Assembly (NCBI GenBank): GCA_014843695.1
Contig: CM026403.1
Coordinates: 51,628,233-51,692,232, forward strand
Direction: 5' to 3'
Length of the DNA: 64,000 bases
Source: Archivesica marissinica
Lineage: Eukaryota > Mollusca > Bivalvia > Venerida > Vesicomyidae
Position numbers and translations under genes: made by a program. Positions 31,127 through 42,720 of this stretch are shown one piece after another. The notes below the pieces were generated by a model. That model was not told where the DNA came from and made no database searches. It saw only the letters and a list, made by a program, of their open reading frames with translations. Position 1 is the stretch's first letter. Each line of letters opens with the position of its first letter.

Positions 31127-31400
31127 ATCCGCCTCCTTGGACGAGTGGTTTAGGTCGCTGACTTGTAACCTACGGTCCCTAGAAATACCGAAAGACACCG
31201 ACAAACAGTATATAACAACAATATAAGAACGAAGCAGCTTGTGTTTCACTATTTATTAAGCTAAATACACCTAATTGACTTGACCTATCATCACCGATGG
31301 TCACGTGTTCGACCGTTCGAGCTCAGAACGTGTCTCATTTATATGAAACAGTTGGCAGTTTCTTACGGAGGTTGGTGCACCAAGTACTTGTCAACCACTG
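31127..31400 (+). mobile_element. SINE-D copy, interrupted
   Basis: Head tccttggacgagtggtttag and gtcgctgactt, then about 120 bp of unrelated sequence, then gatggtcacgtgttcgacc, tttcttacggaggttggtgc and agcctgccca. The middle may be a small insertion. Confidence 0.65.
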
Positions 31401-31814
31401 TAGCCTGCCCATTATTTACCAACTACCATATATAAACATGTCTCAAGCTCCTACGGTAAGTATTGCCAAGATTAATTGCTAATTTGGAGAAATCCCTAGA
31501 CTTGGAACAGGCGTCGATATATTTTGCCTGGTCAGTCAAATAAATATATTTTAACATCGAGACCATTAATTGGGCTGTATTGAGTTTCTGATAAGGTCAT
31601 TTTGCCAGAAGTTAAAAAGTGAAAAATCGACAGACTGGTACCCAGGTTATGAAAACCCCTCCAAGTCGAAAACACTTCCAAACTGAACGTTACCTCTAGT
31701 CCGGTGGTCATTCAGTTTAGAGGAAATACACCCTATATGTTCTTGCATGCAACAATATAGCTCAGCATATATCTAAAATCATTGCACTAATTGTGCATAT
31801 ATATATATACACAC
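31401..31814. other. Unassigned intron 9 sequence
   Basis: No recognisable gene or repeat, except a short TATA-rich run at 31797-31810. Confidence 0.5.
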
Positions 31815-32087
31815 AGTCTACATCCGCTATGTCAAAGTCGGCTACGTCGAATTCTCCGGTTATCTCGAAGTTGGATCGAAGTCCCGTTTCAGACACTATC
31901 ATTTACATATAACTGGCTCTGTTTGAGGGCCCTAAGGAGGATTAGTTCAAAACTAATTAGGTCACCCTCTATAAATAAAGAAATCTATCTCTATCTATCT
32001 ATCTGTTTATATCGAATTTCGTTAAGTCAAACTTAAGTCAAAGTATTTTGTTGGGTCTGACGGAATTCGACATGACGGATGTAGACT
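31815..32087. mobile_element. MITE-like element, 19-bp inverted ends
   Basis: agtctacatccgctatgtc on the left and gacatgacggatgtagact on the right pair with two mismatches. Inner ends also contain ttatctcgaag-type text often seen near pogo/Tigger-type ends. A (TATC)n run sits near 31985-32010. Confidence 0.65.
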
Positions 32088-32212
32088 ATATATCAATATT
32101 CTCTGTAAATAGATACTATCATGAGCCATGCAGCTGAGTCATCTCTTCAGACATACAGGTTATACGTCTTAGCTGTGTGGGTTGTGATATGGTTCTGTCG
32201 CAATGTTATAGC

Positions 32213-32523
32213 TTAAAGCGACATTACATCGTAAAAATCAAATAATTTTTAACTAAAGATAACTAAGACTAGTCTACAAATAAATATGCATAGGCACACA
32301 TATGAGATATAACGGTAAATATGTACCATAAATCGTGTTATTAAGTATTACGCATGAATGGCAACCCTATTTACATTATATTGTTATGTCAACAAACCGC
32401 GTATACGACGTTTGCTTATTAGTTGAAATACTCAGTATTTGAAGCATATATTTGGAAAAACATTATACCATATAATAGGAAAATACATTCTGTAGAAATT
32501 TGCGTTTTCACTAATGTAGTGTA
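32213..32523. mobile_element. MITE family 1, copy 3, internally deleted and right-truncated
   Basis: Starts ttaaagcgacattacatcg; contains ctacaaataaatatgcatag and ttgttatgtcaacaaac; ends aatgtagtgtaa, losing the last bases of the terminal repeat. About 200 bp of the family is missing inside. Confidence 0.8.
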
Positions 32524-32634
32524 ACAAACGTTCCAGGGGAATCAGGGACGTTCGTGATTGTCTTCTGGCCTATTATTTACAAGCTGGTTCTAAGCTATCA
32601 CCATGCCAACTATGGTGCTTGTTACTATCTCTGT

Positions 32635-32923
32635 GTGTGTTTTACGTTTATTTATCGACGCTACCGGTTGCCCATATGAGGGACGCCTCCTGAAGAGATT
32701 TGTCATTTTAGAGTTTGGAGGATAGTGCAATGATACAGACAGAGACCCATTCCAGAGTCTCCTCTGGTTCTTTTACGTGCACGGTGTAAAGCACCGACAC
32801 GAGACCTCGGTTTAACGTCCCATCTGAAAGACTGTTAATTGTATTAGGGTCATACGGGGGATCGAACCTGCAATCCCTGGATTACCAGTCCAGCGTGTTA
32901 CCACTGGACTACAGACCCGTCTG
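32635..32923 (-). mobile_element. SINE-A copy, full length (intron 9)
   Basis: Minus strand: tttacgtttatttatcgacg through gatcgaacctgcaatccctg and acagacccgtctg. Head and body complete. Confidence 0.92.
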
Positions 32924-32952
32924 TTTACTATCGCTGAACATGCATGGTCCTT

Positions 32953-33425
32953 ATCTACTACACTAGCTGTGTGACTGTGGTTGCTATGAGTCCAGGGATA
33001 TGGTCTGTAACAATATTATGGCTGTGTGACTGTGGTTGCTATGTGTCCAGGGATATGGCTCTGTAACAATGTTATGGCTGTGTGACTGTGGTTGCTATGT
33101 GTCCAGGGACATGGCTCTGTAACAATGTTATGGCTGTGTGACTGTGGTTGCTATGTGTCCAGGGATATGGTATGTAACAATGTTATGGCTGTGTGACTGT
33201 ATTTGCTATGTGTCCAGGGATATGGCTCTGTAACAATGTTATGGCTGTGTGAATGTGGTTGCTATGTGTCCAGGGACATGGCTCTGTAACAATGTTATGG
33301 CTGTGTGACTGTGGTTGCTATGTGTCCAGGGATATGGCTCTGTAACAATGTTATGGCTGTGTGACTGTGGTTGCTATGTGTCCAGGGATATGGTCTGTAA
33401 CAATGTTATGGCTGTGTGACTGTGG
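32953..33425. repeat. Minisatellite, 56-bp unit, about 8 copies
   Basis: Unit ctgtgtgactgtggttgcta, tgtgtccagggatatggctc, tgtaacaatgttatgg. Alternates gatatgg/gacatgg and tggctctg/tggtctg. Confidence 0.95.
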
Positions 33426-34262
33426 TTATATATTCCTTTACACTATGTTATAACTCTGTTGTTTGAGGACCGTGTCTATTTCACAAGGCTATTGCTATGT
33501 GTACGGGGATATGGCTCTGTAACAATGTTATGGCTGTGTGACTGTGGTTATATATTCCTTTACACTATGTTATAACTCTGTTGTTTGAGGACCGTGTCTA
33601 TTTCACACGGCTATTGCTATGTGTACAGGGACATGGCTCTGTAACAATGTTATGGCTGTGTGACTGTGGTTATATATTCCTTTACACTATGTTATAACTC
33701 TGTTGTTTGAGGACCGTGTCTATTTCACACGGCTATTGCTATGTGTACAGGGACATGGCTCTGTAACAATGTTATGGCTGTGTGACTGTGGTTATATATT
33801 CCTTTACACTATGTTATAACTCTGTTGTTTGAGGACCGTGTCTATTTCACACGGCTATTGCTATGTGTACAGGGACATGGCTCTGTAACAATGTTATGGC
33901 TGTGTGACTGTGGTTATATATTCCTTTACACTATGTTATAACTCTGTTGTTTGAGGACCGTGTCTATTTCACACGGCTATTGCTATGTGTACAGGGACAT
34001 GGCTCTGTAACAATGTTATGGCTGTGTGACTGTGGTTATATATTCCTTTACACTATGTTATAACTCTGTTGTTTGAGGACCGTGTCTATTTCACACGGCT
34101 ATTGCTATGTGTACAGGGACATGGCTCTGTAACAATGTTATGGCTGTGTGACTATGGTTATATATTCCTTTACACTATGTTATAACTCTGTTGTTTGAGG
34201 ACCGTGTCTATTTCACACGGCTATTGCTATCCATGTGTACAGGGATATGGCTCTGTAACAAT
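33420..34262. repeat. Compound minisatellite, 122-bp unit, about 7 copies
   Basis: A 56-bp-type unit (gtgtacagggacatggctct, gtaacaatgttatggctgtg) now carries 66 extra bp (ttatatattcctttacacta, ggaccgtgtctatttcacac), and the larger unit has itself spread. It is the second generation of the array on its left. Confidence 0.95.
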
Positions 34263-34781
34263 GTTATGTTTGTGTGACTGTGCAATACAATCATTGCTGG
34301 GTGTCTGAAGACACAACTACGTCACACGGTTATTGTTTAGGTCTCAGATAGGTTTCTTCCACATGCAATATACACAACTAGTGTAACATAGTGACGTGTA
34401 TGCAGTTGACCATGTATACAGAAGGGTTTGTTTCATGTCATTGATCATAACGTGTATTGCTTTTTAATTGCTTTTTAATTGCTTTTTAATTGTGCTTTAA
34501 TTGCGTTTTAATTGCTTTTTAGTGCTCTTTACTAACTTAGTCGCCATCTCCTTGACCTATTTAAGGTCCTAGTGACGGTATCGGGTGTAATTCACAATAA
34601 TACAAGTACAGTGACGTCATCACAGTATTATCCCAACTTAAATCTTGAAATATTTCATAATATACAATATCAATAATAAATCAAAATAAACATGCTGGTA
34701 ATATACGTAGATATGATTCGATATTGCTGGTATTATCGAAGAATCTCCAATATAGCGTGACACGTAGGTGAATGTTTTAAT

Positions 34782-35012
34782 GTGGTTAAGTGGTTAGCGC
34801 GCTCGCTTCTCATCAATGCGACCCGGGTTCGATCCTCGGACAGGGAAGTATGTGAGATGGTACGATGGTCTCCAGATCGGACAGGTGGGTTTTCTCCGGG
34901 TACTCCGGTTTCCTCCCACATGAATGACCACATATACGCTTACATCCGAGCCAACGAGAGTGATTAATATAAGTTGTTCAAACTTGCTTCACAATCGTTG
35001 TAAAATAAAAAG
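34782..35012 (+). mobile_element. SINE-C copy
   Basis: gtggttaagtggttagcgcg, gggttcgatcctcggacagg, gatcggacaggtgggttttc, ccaacgagagtgattaata, tail gttgtaaaataaaaagt. A SINE-A lies 8 bp downstream in the opposite direction. Confidence 0.87.
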
Positions 35013-35020
35013 TATAAAAA

Positions 35021-35298
35021 ACGTTTATTTATCGTCGCTACCGGTTGCCCATATGAGCGACACCTCCTGAAGAGATTAGTCATTTTAGATTTTTGGAGGA
35101 TAGTGCAATGATACAGACAGAGACCCATTCCAGAGTCTCCTCTGGTTCTTTTGCATGCACGGTGTACAGCGCCGACACGAAACGTCGGTTTAGAGTCCCA
35201 TCTGAAAGACAGTTAATGTTATTAGTCAGACGTAGGATCGAACCTGCGATCCCTGGTTTACCAGTCCAGCGTATTACCACTGGACTACAGATCCGTCT
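35021..35298 (-). mobile_element. SINE-A copy, full length
   Basis: acgtttatttatcgtcgcta through gatcgaacctgcgatccctg and ctacagatccgtctg. It appears inserted at or near the tail of the SINE-C on its left. Confidence 0.92.
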
Positions 35299-35760
35299 GT
35301 AATTTTCCTATGAATTATTACCTCACTAATGACATGCAACTGGCATGAGCACTAGAAGATACGGCCATGCTCATTCGCGGTGTTGGGCAGCGTTCTTGTT
35401 GTAAAACAACTGAATAAATTGCCTATTAAATACATAGTAACAAGTAAAAACATACAGTCTGTTCATTTATAGTTCCAATCTTTCATTGTGTCTGATACCA
35501 CATCCACACTATACAAACCAGCCTGAAACACAAGAATATTTCAAATTTAATGTTTGAAATAGCCAGTGCTCACCTGTGAATGGCGTCACTGTGTTTACAC
35601 ACTGTGTTCCTCCTCCAAATAGTACAGTATACCAACCTTCAGTTTGCAATGGCCTGAATTCTTATACCACATCTTTGCTACACATCAACTAGTCTGAAGT
35701 CACACAAAACTACACTGCCTGTCAGGAAAATGCATTTTTACCAAAATGAAAAATGAACTA
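35299..35760. other. Unassigned intron 9 sequence
   Basis: No exon, array or recognisable repeat. The minus-strand open frame at 35700-35897 overlaps SINE-B and is not a gene. Confidence 0.5.
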
Positions 35761-35764
35761 TACG

Positions 35765-35979
35765 TGTGGAAGTCGTGATAGCGCTGTGGATGTGCGTTCG
35801 CTTCAGGTGCGAAAAGAGCCGTTACGATTGTGCCCTTAGGCAAGGCATTTAAATTCAATGTTGCCTCTTCTCTCTCCCTCGTGGCGATGGATTCCATCAG
35901 GAATGAGGTCTCGAGAGTGATTTATATAAGTTGAAATGACTTGTTTCGCAATCGAGCTAAAATACATTTGTATAAACTA
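35765..35979 (+). mobile_element. SINE-B copy, head partly deleted
   Basis: gtggaagtcgtgatagcgct, cgttcgcttcaggtgcgaaa joined to gagccgttacgattgtgccc, then ttgcctcttctctctccctc, atggattccatcaggaatga, and cgcaatcgagctaaaataca. The usual B-box region is deleted. Confidence 0.88.
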
Positions 35980-36480
35980 ACTATATTAGTTATTGGAACT
36001 ACATTCGATGCGGATGCACTTCTGTCTATTTACGTATATACAACCTTCCTTGCAAGAAAAGGCGTGTCTTACTGTTAAGACTGTTCCGTGACCATTTACC
36101 AGACCCGACACACGGCAAGTCGCAAATCGCAATTAAATACATTTTAAATGCGCAGTGTGCTATATTTTTCTTTGTCATTGAATAGAATAATTAATGTAAA
36201 TATAAGTAATGAATCACGGGTTAATAGTTTCCATCGGGGTATGAACTACATTTGGCGTTTTAAAGTTAGCATGGATGCCTTCGGCCTACACACACCGTAA
36301 CCACGCCTGATGGAGTTCAAACCCAGATGGAAACCATTATCCAGCAATTCATTTTCCTTAAATTTTACAGAAATGAATGATATGATCATATTAGCATATA
36401 ATTGATTAAATGGCTATAATATGTAAGATTCAAATATATATATATATATCTAGCTCTATATTGCAATATCACGTTATACA
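35980..36480. other. Unassigned intron 9 sequence before the LINE
   Basis: AT-rich with a (TA)n run at about 36437-36450. No gene recognised. Confidence 0.5.
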
Positions 36481-36662
36481 GAACAGAACAGAAATTTTAT
36501 TAAGACTTGTACATGGTACATCGTCAAATACATATATACAAATATATATGATGTAAATATATACAACAATTTTATCGTGGTCATGTGGCATATAGAATCT
36601 GATAATAATAAAAAAATGCATCTAATTATGAGGATGAACAATAATTAGTGCTGATATTGGAT

Positions 36663-37133
36663 TTATGCCATATTATTTAAAAGTGTTATTTTAATGTCAA
36701 CTGCTTTATTATAGAATAAAGCTAAATTATATAGGATAATTCTTTTATTAGATTGCAACAATTCAATAAACTTAAGCATATTTCGTCTTACAAAATAATA
36801 TTTCTTTATGTAAAGTTTTCTCAAATCTGAATAGCACGGGTAAACAAGTATAACATGATATTCGTCTTCTAGGTCGTGTGTATTGCAACACAAACAATAG
36901 CGTTCATTTTGTGGAATTCTATTTTGTCCATATCTACCAGTATGTATTCGTAATGAATGTGCAGAAATTCTTAATCTTGTAATTAAAAAACGTAATATAT
37001 TTGGTACAATATCTAGATAAGGTTTATATTCAAATTTTAATTTACAGCTATCATACAAGTTTAGTACACCACTTGTCTCGTTGCTTACAAACCAACCTTG
37101 AATGAAACAATCAAGCACACGTTGTTTAAACAA
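36663..37133 (-). pseudogene. LINE C-terminal cysteine/histidine region
   Basis: Continues the RT reading frame after a break near 37135. It contains a CLCC...DEYHVILVYPCY pattern, close to the C-x2-C...H...C motif that ends many LINE polyproteins of this group, then a lysine-rich tail ending at a stop about 180 bp before the element's 3' end. Confidence 0.7.
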
Positions 37134-37135
37134 AC

Positions 37136-38828
37136 TTATAAACTGGCTACACTGTACACTATATGGATTTTCCCAAATGTTCGAGAAACCATAACTATTA
37201 AAATATCTTTAAGTTTGGACGCCCAATTTCTAGAACCATTTGCACAATCATTTACAGCCTGGCTATATACACGTTTTAAAATTATATTATCTGTATGTAA
37301 CAATTTAAACCAATATTTTACAATTCGAGTATAACGTGTTATGTAAAGTGGATATCTGGCTAATTCGCCATATACGCCTGTAGAACAAGTAGTTACTCTT
37401 ACATTTAAAATACGTTTACAAAATTTCAAATGAATACGTTCTAGCTCCTTTGATTTGGTGAAACCCCAAATTTCAGAACTATAATTTAAAATAGAGCCCA
37501 CAAAGGCATCAAAAAGCTGGCAAAGCAGCTTTGGTTTCAGGCTTATTTGTGTACAGTTAGTGAGGAGAATATTCAACGCTTTTAATGCTTTGCCTGACAA
37601 AAACTGTTGATTCATGGCAAAGTTACCAGTATAATTAAAAACAGTACCCAAATAATTAAAATCATTTGTTATTTCAATATTAGTTCCATTATAGGTCCAT
37701 GATTCACCCGGCAGTAATCCACCCCTTTTCCGAAATACCATAACCTTAGTTTTTGTCGTATTCACCTCTAATCCCCAAAGTTTACAATAGTCATTTAATA
37801 AATTTAAATTGGTTTGCAATTCATGCGGTGATTTTGCTAATATGACCATAGCATCGGCAAGCAACAATAGCAATAGGGAAATATCATCAATTAATAATCC
37901 AGACTCGTTGTTACCCTGTAAAAATAATTCTAAATCTTCAACAAACAATGAAAACAAAATGGGTGACATTATCTCCCCTTGTCTCATGCCAATGGCGTAT
38001 TCAAAGTAATCAGAATAGTTACCACAATTCCTGACGCAAGACTTAACCTTTTGGTACATATCTTTAATAATTCGTAAAAGTTTGCCTTGTATACAAACTT
38101 TATATAATTTCATCCACAAGGCATTTCTATAAATAGTATCAAAATATTTACATAAATCGACGTACACGCAATATAATCTTTTATTATTGAAAAGATAATT
38201 TTGAACAATACTTGATAAAATAAATACAGCATCAACTGTTGAACGCCCATTTCGGAATCCAAACTGAGCGTCTGATATTACATGGTTATTTTCACAAAAT
38301 TTATCTATTCTTTTATTTAACACTGACGTAAATAATTTTGATAAACAGCTCACTAAGGTTATACCCCTATAGTTATTTACATTGTTAACATCACCCTTTT
38401 TATGCAAGGGGACAATAATACCCTCAGTCCAAGTATCCGGGGAAAAAGCCTGAGTCTAAAATAGCATTAAACATGTCACATATATGGGCTGCCAAAATAT
38501 CAATACTTTCAATTAAATACTCGTTCATTATACAATCACTACCTGTGGCTTTACCAGTTTTTAAACTTTTAACAACATTTAAAATTTCTTCAATAGTTAT
38601 ACTTTTATCAAGTTCTTCAAAAGCACAGTCTAAATTATCAAAATCATGATTGTCACAAAAAGATTCAGCTTCTGTATTTTGATCATGTAAAACATTTCCT
38701 AATTCAGAAAAGTATGTTTTAAATTCGTCCAAACTAATATTATGGGATGTGGACATTTTCTTATTTCGTTTAAAATATTTCCAAAACTGTTTAGGCTTGG
38801 CATGTTTTAATTTTTCAATTTCTATCAA
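37136..38828 (-). pseudogene. LINE reverse transcriptase domain, catalytic motif lost
   Basis: The upstream part (38828-38424) has KSLKTGKATGSDCIMNEYL and NAILDSGFFPGYLD. A one-base shift near 38410 leads into the main block: NNYRGITLVSCLSKLF, AQFGFRNGRSTVDAVF, CVYVDLCKYFDT (first catalytic aspartate present) and GMRQGEIMSPILFSLFVEDL. Where the YADD box should be, the sequence reads LLLADAMVILA, so both the tyrosine and an aspartate are changed. The thumb region follows (GLEVNTTKTKVMVF). The protein would be inactive. Confidence 0.9.
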
Positions 38829-40378
38829 TTTATTTCGTTTGAAAGCATTTCGTTTTTTCTTACATAAATCTTTATATAACTTTTTGAAATGACAAAATTG
38901 TTCTCGACTATAACTAGAGTCAGTCTATTAAAAACATTTAGGGCATTTACATACAACGATTTAGCTTGCATACATTCGTTATCAAACCATTCTGCATGAC
39001 TGACTACAGGTGTATCACTAAAAGACGAGTGTGGCTTATTTCTTTTAAATGATATCACAAATAACGGGTCCGCTACATCGTGAATAGTGTTGGCAAAATT
39101 CTTCAATACATTATTAACAGAATCTCGACTATTTAAATTGATATCATTTGTCATAGTATTAAAATGCGGCAAGCTTGCAATAATACCTGAGCGAAAAACA
39201 GATTTTAAATCGTCGTTCCATACAAATCGAGACCCATTTTCATCATGCTCACCTTCAACACTAACATTACATTTTAATGAAAACACTATACCTGCATGGT
39301 CACTAAATTCGTTAAAAGTATTAACACAAAAGTTACATAACATATGTAAATCATTTTCTTTCAATAACAATAAATCAATTACAGACGTGTCTAGCTTGTT
39401 TGCATAAGTAAAACTACCATCCATATCATTGAATAACAGACGGATCTGTAGTCCAGTGGTAACACGCTGGACTGGTAATCCAGGGATCGCAGGTTCGATC
39501 CCCCGTCTGACCCTAATAAAATTAACAGTCTTTCAGATGGGACGTTAAACCGAGGTCTCGTGTCGGTGCTTTACACCGTGCACGTAAAAGAACCAGAGGA
39601 GATTCTGGAATGGGTCTCTGTCTGTATCATGCACTATCCTCCAAAATCTAAAATAACTAATCTCTTCAGGAGGCGTCGCTCATATGGGCAACCGGTAGCG
39701 ACGATAAATAAACGTAAACTAAAAAAAAAAATCATTGAATAGACGACCGTTAGCTATGCGAAAGCCCGATGATTTGCAAAGATCAAGCAGTTTGATCCCA
39801 AAACTATTACACGTAGTATCCATTGAGGCCCTGTTCAGGTAACCATCTGGTAAATAATAAATATCATCAATATCAGTATTTAAACAATCATGGTCAATAA
39901 AATCAGGTTTGGTGCCGGTACGGCTATTCCAATCGCCAACGAGATACATAGAACCTAGGTCTTCAAAATCATGAATATCTTGTTGAATTGTATCAAAAAG
40001 ATCAACAGTAGCAATATTATAAGCTGGTGAATTTTCACACCAAATATAAGTGCCACAAATAAACACGTCATTATCAAAATGGAAAACGTTATGGTCTAGT
40101 TTAAGCCAAATACTAGTATCATGGTGATTTCTAATAAGTTCGAGGCCTGGCTGCAGATGCTCTTTATAGTATAAAACCATACCGCCACTACATCGTCTGG
40201 CATTGCGGTTCTGAAAACGTCTATAGAAATTATGTGAACAATATCCATCAAGGTCAATATCATTATCTTTATTAGTCCAAGTTTCATATAAGAATATGAT
40301 GTCATGATGTGTTATCACATTAAGAAACTCAGGTGAATGTTTCTTATTCCTAGTCAATCCATTGACATTCGAGGACAA
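38825..40378 (-). pseudogene. LINE APE-type endonuclease domain, interrupted by a SINE
   Basis: From 40378 down: SSNVNGL (catalytic N), FLYETW (E), LVGDWNSR (D and N), then NGRLFND at the SINE boundary. After the SINE the frame resumes at 39424 with GSFTYANKLDTSVIDLLL and FSDHAGIVFSL, supplying the last catalytic D and H. All signature residues of the exonuclease-endonuclease-phosphatase fold remain, so this domain decayed less than the RT. A linker follows (YVNALNVFNRL) and breaks near 38880 by frameshift. Confidence 0.85.
39437..39730 (+). mobile_element. SINE-A copy inside the LINE endonuclease, with target-site duplication
   Basis: Full SINE-A (head cagacggatctgtagtccag, tail acgataaataaacgtaaact plus A-run). 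The 11-bp site atcattgaata flanks it at 39425-39435 and 39731-39741. The poly-A and intact duplication show retrotransposition by a LINE machinery after the host LINE had landed. Confidence 0.95.
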
Positions 40379-40677
40379 AAACCATCGCTGTCTCTCACTG
40401 GGCGCCCGTTTACATACAAAGTGTCATACGCCAACCAAGCTCTGTTACCCTTCTGCTTCTCCTGCTTCATTCTTGGGATCAGCTTCTTCCGCTTGTCATT
40501 CACCTCCTTGGGAAATTGTTCATATACATAATATTCAGTGTCTTTCAATGCCTTCCACTGTTTGCGCACATACTCGCGTTCCTTAAATAAAGTGAATGTT
40601 GCCACTATGTTCCTCTGTCTGCCCCCATTCGCATGCTTCTGGCCAATCCTATGTACTCTCTCTATACAATAAAACAC
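40354..40677 (-). pseudogene. LINE ORF1 C-terminal fragment
   Basis: Reads FYCIERVHRIGQKH, then ATFTLFKEREYVRKQWKALK, YVYEQFPKEVNDKRKKLIP and WLAYDTLYVNGRP. This is the pattern of the RNA-binding C-terminal part of LINE ORF1 proteins (strand, FKxREyVrkqwk, eqFPkEv, rrkLip). There is no N-terminal coiled coil and no credible start, so the element is truncated here. The frame overlaps the start of the endonuclease reading frame. Confidence 0.65.
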
Positions 40678-40688
40678 ATTTGATTTGC

Positions 40689-41068
40689 CAGATATGCATC
40701 AAATTTACTAATTTGTATCGTTTCTGTAATTTGTACCCAAATAAATATATAATATATTTTGCTCAATTTAGAATTTTGCTTTACTTGTGTTGTTGTCATA
40801 ATAGTTTTAAATGTGTTAATATAATTTATATACTTTTAAAGCGGTGATTCATTGAATTCACTTCCGACATAATGTTTCCATTTTTCTCAAAACCTGTAAC
40901 TATGGCGATTAAATGTAAATACAAGACTATTATACGGTTAGTCGATTCTTACAAATAGCACAGTGCACATGTAGTTAGTGTTCACCTTCTGCTGAGTTCA
41001 TTACTTTTGAAGAAAGCCTGTTTTTAAATAAGCTACTGATTTACTTAAGTTTAAACTTTATTTATGTT
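40689..41068. other. Unassigned intron 9 sequence after the LINE
   Basis: AT-rich, no gene or repeat seen. Confidence 0.5.
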
Positions 41069-41216
41069 ACAACGATTGCGAAGCAAGTTCTAACAACTTA
41101 TATTAATCACTCTCGTTGGCGCGGATGGAAGCGTGTGTGTGTGGTCATTCGCGTGGGAGGACACCGGAGTACCCGGAGAAAACCCACCTGTCCGATCTGG
41201 CGACCACGGTCTACTG
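41069..41216 (-). mobile_element. SINE-C fragment (minus strand)
   Basis: acaacgattgcgaagcaagt, tattaatcactctcgttggc, ggagaaaacccacctgtccg, gatctggcgaccacggtct; the tRNA-like head is absent. Confidence 0.83.
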
Positions 41217-41397
41217 ATTTACTGATAGTAAGAATGAAACATGGACACATATGCCTATTATATGGACAGGTCTATTAACATTCTCTTCCTTTAACACGGA
41301 GATCTAACTCATCCAGCTCTGAAACTGTTCAAAGCTTGCTCGTGATTTGCTAATAGACTAACATGGACTATATAGTAATGTTCATTTGTGTGAATAG

Positions 41398-41645
41398 TCT
41401 AGTGCGGCTGGGTAGGGAGTGGGGTTAGTCTAGGGTGGCTGGGTAGGGGGTGGGGTTAGTCTAGGGTGGCTGGGGAGGGGTGGGGTTAGTCTAGGGTGGC
41501 TGGGTAGGGAGTGGGGTTAGTCTAGGGTGGCTGGGTAGGGAGTGGGGTTAGTCTAGGGTGGCTGGGTAGGGAGTGGGGTTAGTCTAGGGTGGCTGGGTAG
41601 GGAGTGGGGTTAGTCTAGGGTGGCTGGGTAGGGAGTGGGGTTAAT
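41398..41645. repeat. G-rich minisatellite, 31-bp unit, 8 copies
   Basis: Unit gtctagggtggctgggtagg then gagtggggtta. Each unit has four runs of at least three G on the plus strand, the minimum for a quadruplex. Confidence 0.95.
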
Positions 41646-41847
41646 AACAACATCCGTTCCAATGTCGCCGGGGATACGACGGCAACTCAATGCGACAGTA
41701 CGATTTACTATTAAGGCACATGTTTATTCAACGCCACTGACACCATCTACTGAATAGGGATCGACTTATTGAAGTTCGTGATGGGCCAAGCAGGGGTAGA
41801 TAGATAGTTTTATTCTGGTAAAAATAGAATATATGTCATAAAACAAA

Positions 41848-41965
41848 TACAAAATCAATGTCAACATAGTACATGTGAGCATTAACGTGCAGAGTAGATG
41901 ACATATAATCAATGTCAACATAGTACATGTGAGCATTAACGTGCAGAGTAGATGACATATAATCA
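41848..41965. repeat. 54-bp direct duplication
   Basis: aatcaatgtcaacatagtac, atgtgagcattaacgtgcag, agtagatgacatat occurs twice in tandem. Confidence 0.9.
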
Positions 41966-42555
41966 ATACCAAGGATAACACAAAAAGAGACTAGCAAAGC
42001 TCTCCTATTTCCATTGTGGTCCTTTATGGGGCGTTTATGAAACGTATTGTTGTAATTCTAAGAGTAGGGCGGCATGCCTGTAGGAATTGTGACGGGATGT
42101 TACGACAACCACAGGTGTTATAGTCAGTGAGTTTGAAACTGAGCTGTCGTTTGAAGCGCTAGCTAGGTCACGGTGCGGTATGTGCATCATGAAAGCATGT
42201 GTGTTGAATAAAGCTAGACTGAACGTAAGTACATTTTATAGATTTAACTGTTATTTTTCATTAAATCGTATACTTTTTATTACTAAGGACCTTATTTTTA
42301 GGAGTGATGTAATACATTGAAATATATAATTGGTTTCCAAATATTCATTTGAGTTTATGTGAAAAAGTGATGGTGTTATCAGACAGATGACGAGTTGCAA
42401 ACACATTTGCATGCTATGAACTTCCAGCGAAGCACAGCACCACGTAGACCAACCAATCCTAGTCCATTTCATGTCTGTCCAGCCCAATTCAACCAATCTA
42501 TCACAGCGTTATGGCTGGCGCATACCAGTTCAAGCCAATCCAACAAGCGTATACC
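41966..42555. other. Unassigned intron 9 sequence
   Basis: No recognisable gene. It has scattered ccaatc/ccagtcca strings that grade into the 26-bp array to the right. Confidence 0.45.
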
Positions 42556-42556
42556 A

Positions 42557-42720
42557 TTCCAGCAGGGACCACGCCTAGCCCAGTCCAGCAGGGACCACGC
42601 CTAGCCCAGTCCAGCAGGGACCACGCCTAGCCCAGTCCAGCAGGGACCACACCTAGCCCAATCCAGCAGGGACCACGCCTAGCCCAGTCCAGCAGGGACC
42701 ACACCTAGCCCAGTCCAGCC
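42557..42720. repeat. Minisatellite, 26-bp unit, about 6 copies
   Basis: Unit cagcagggaccacgcctagc then ccagtc. The flanking sequence on the left (cagcccaattcaaccaatc) looks like decayed units. Confidence 0.93.

Larger units (their letters stand above)
36481..40688 (-). mobile_element. Non-LTR retrotransposon (LINE) with APE-type endonuclease and RT, degenerate, 5'-truncated
   Basis: Minus-strand element inside intron 9. In its own direction: the C-terminal part of an ORF1-like protein, an APE endonuclease, a linker, a reverse transcriptase and a C-terminal cysteine/histidine motif. Its 3' end lies near 36481, with an AATAAA followed by short TTCTG repeats. It looks 5'-truncated near 40688 because ORF1 begins mid-domain. 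It has frameshifts near 38410, 38880 and 37135, an altered RT active site and a SINE in the endonuclease, so it cannot move by itself. The domain order fits the CR1/jockey/L1 group; I cannot place the clade. Confidence 0.9.

Noticed and set aside
39560..39742. Open frames reading MSVLYTVHVKEPEEILEWVS at 39560 and 45253
   Set aside because: Both are SINE-A body translated in the same frame.
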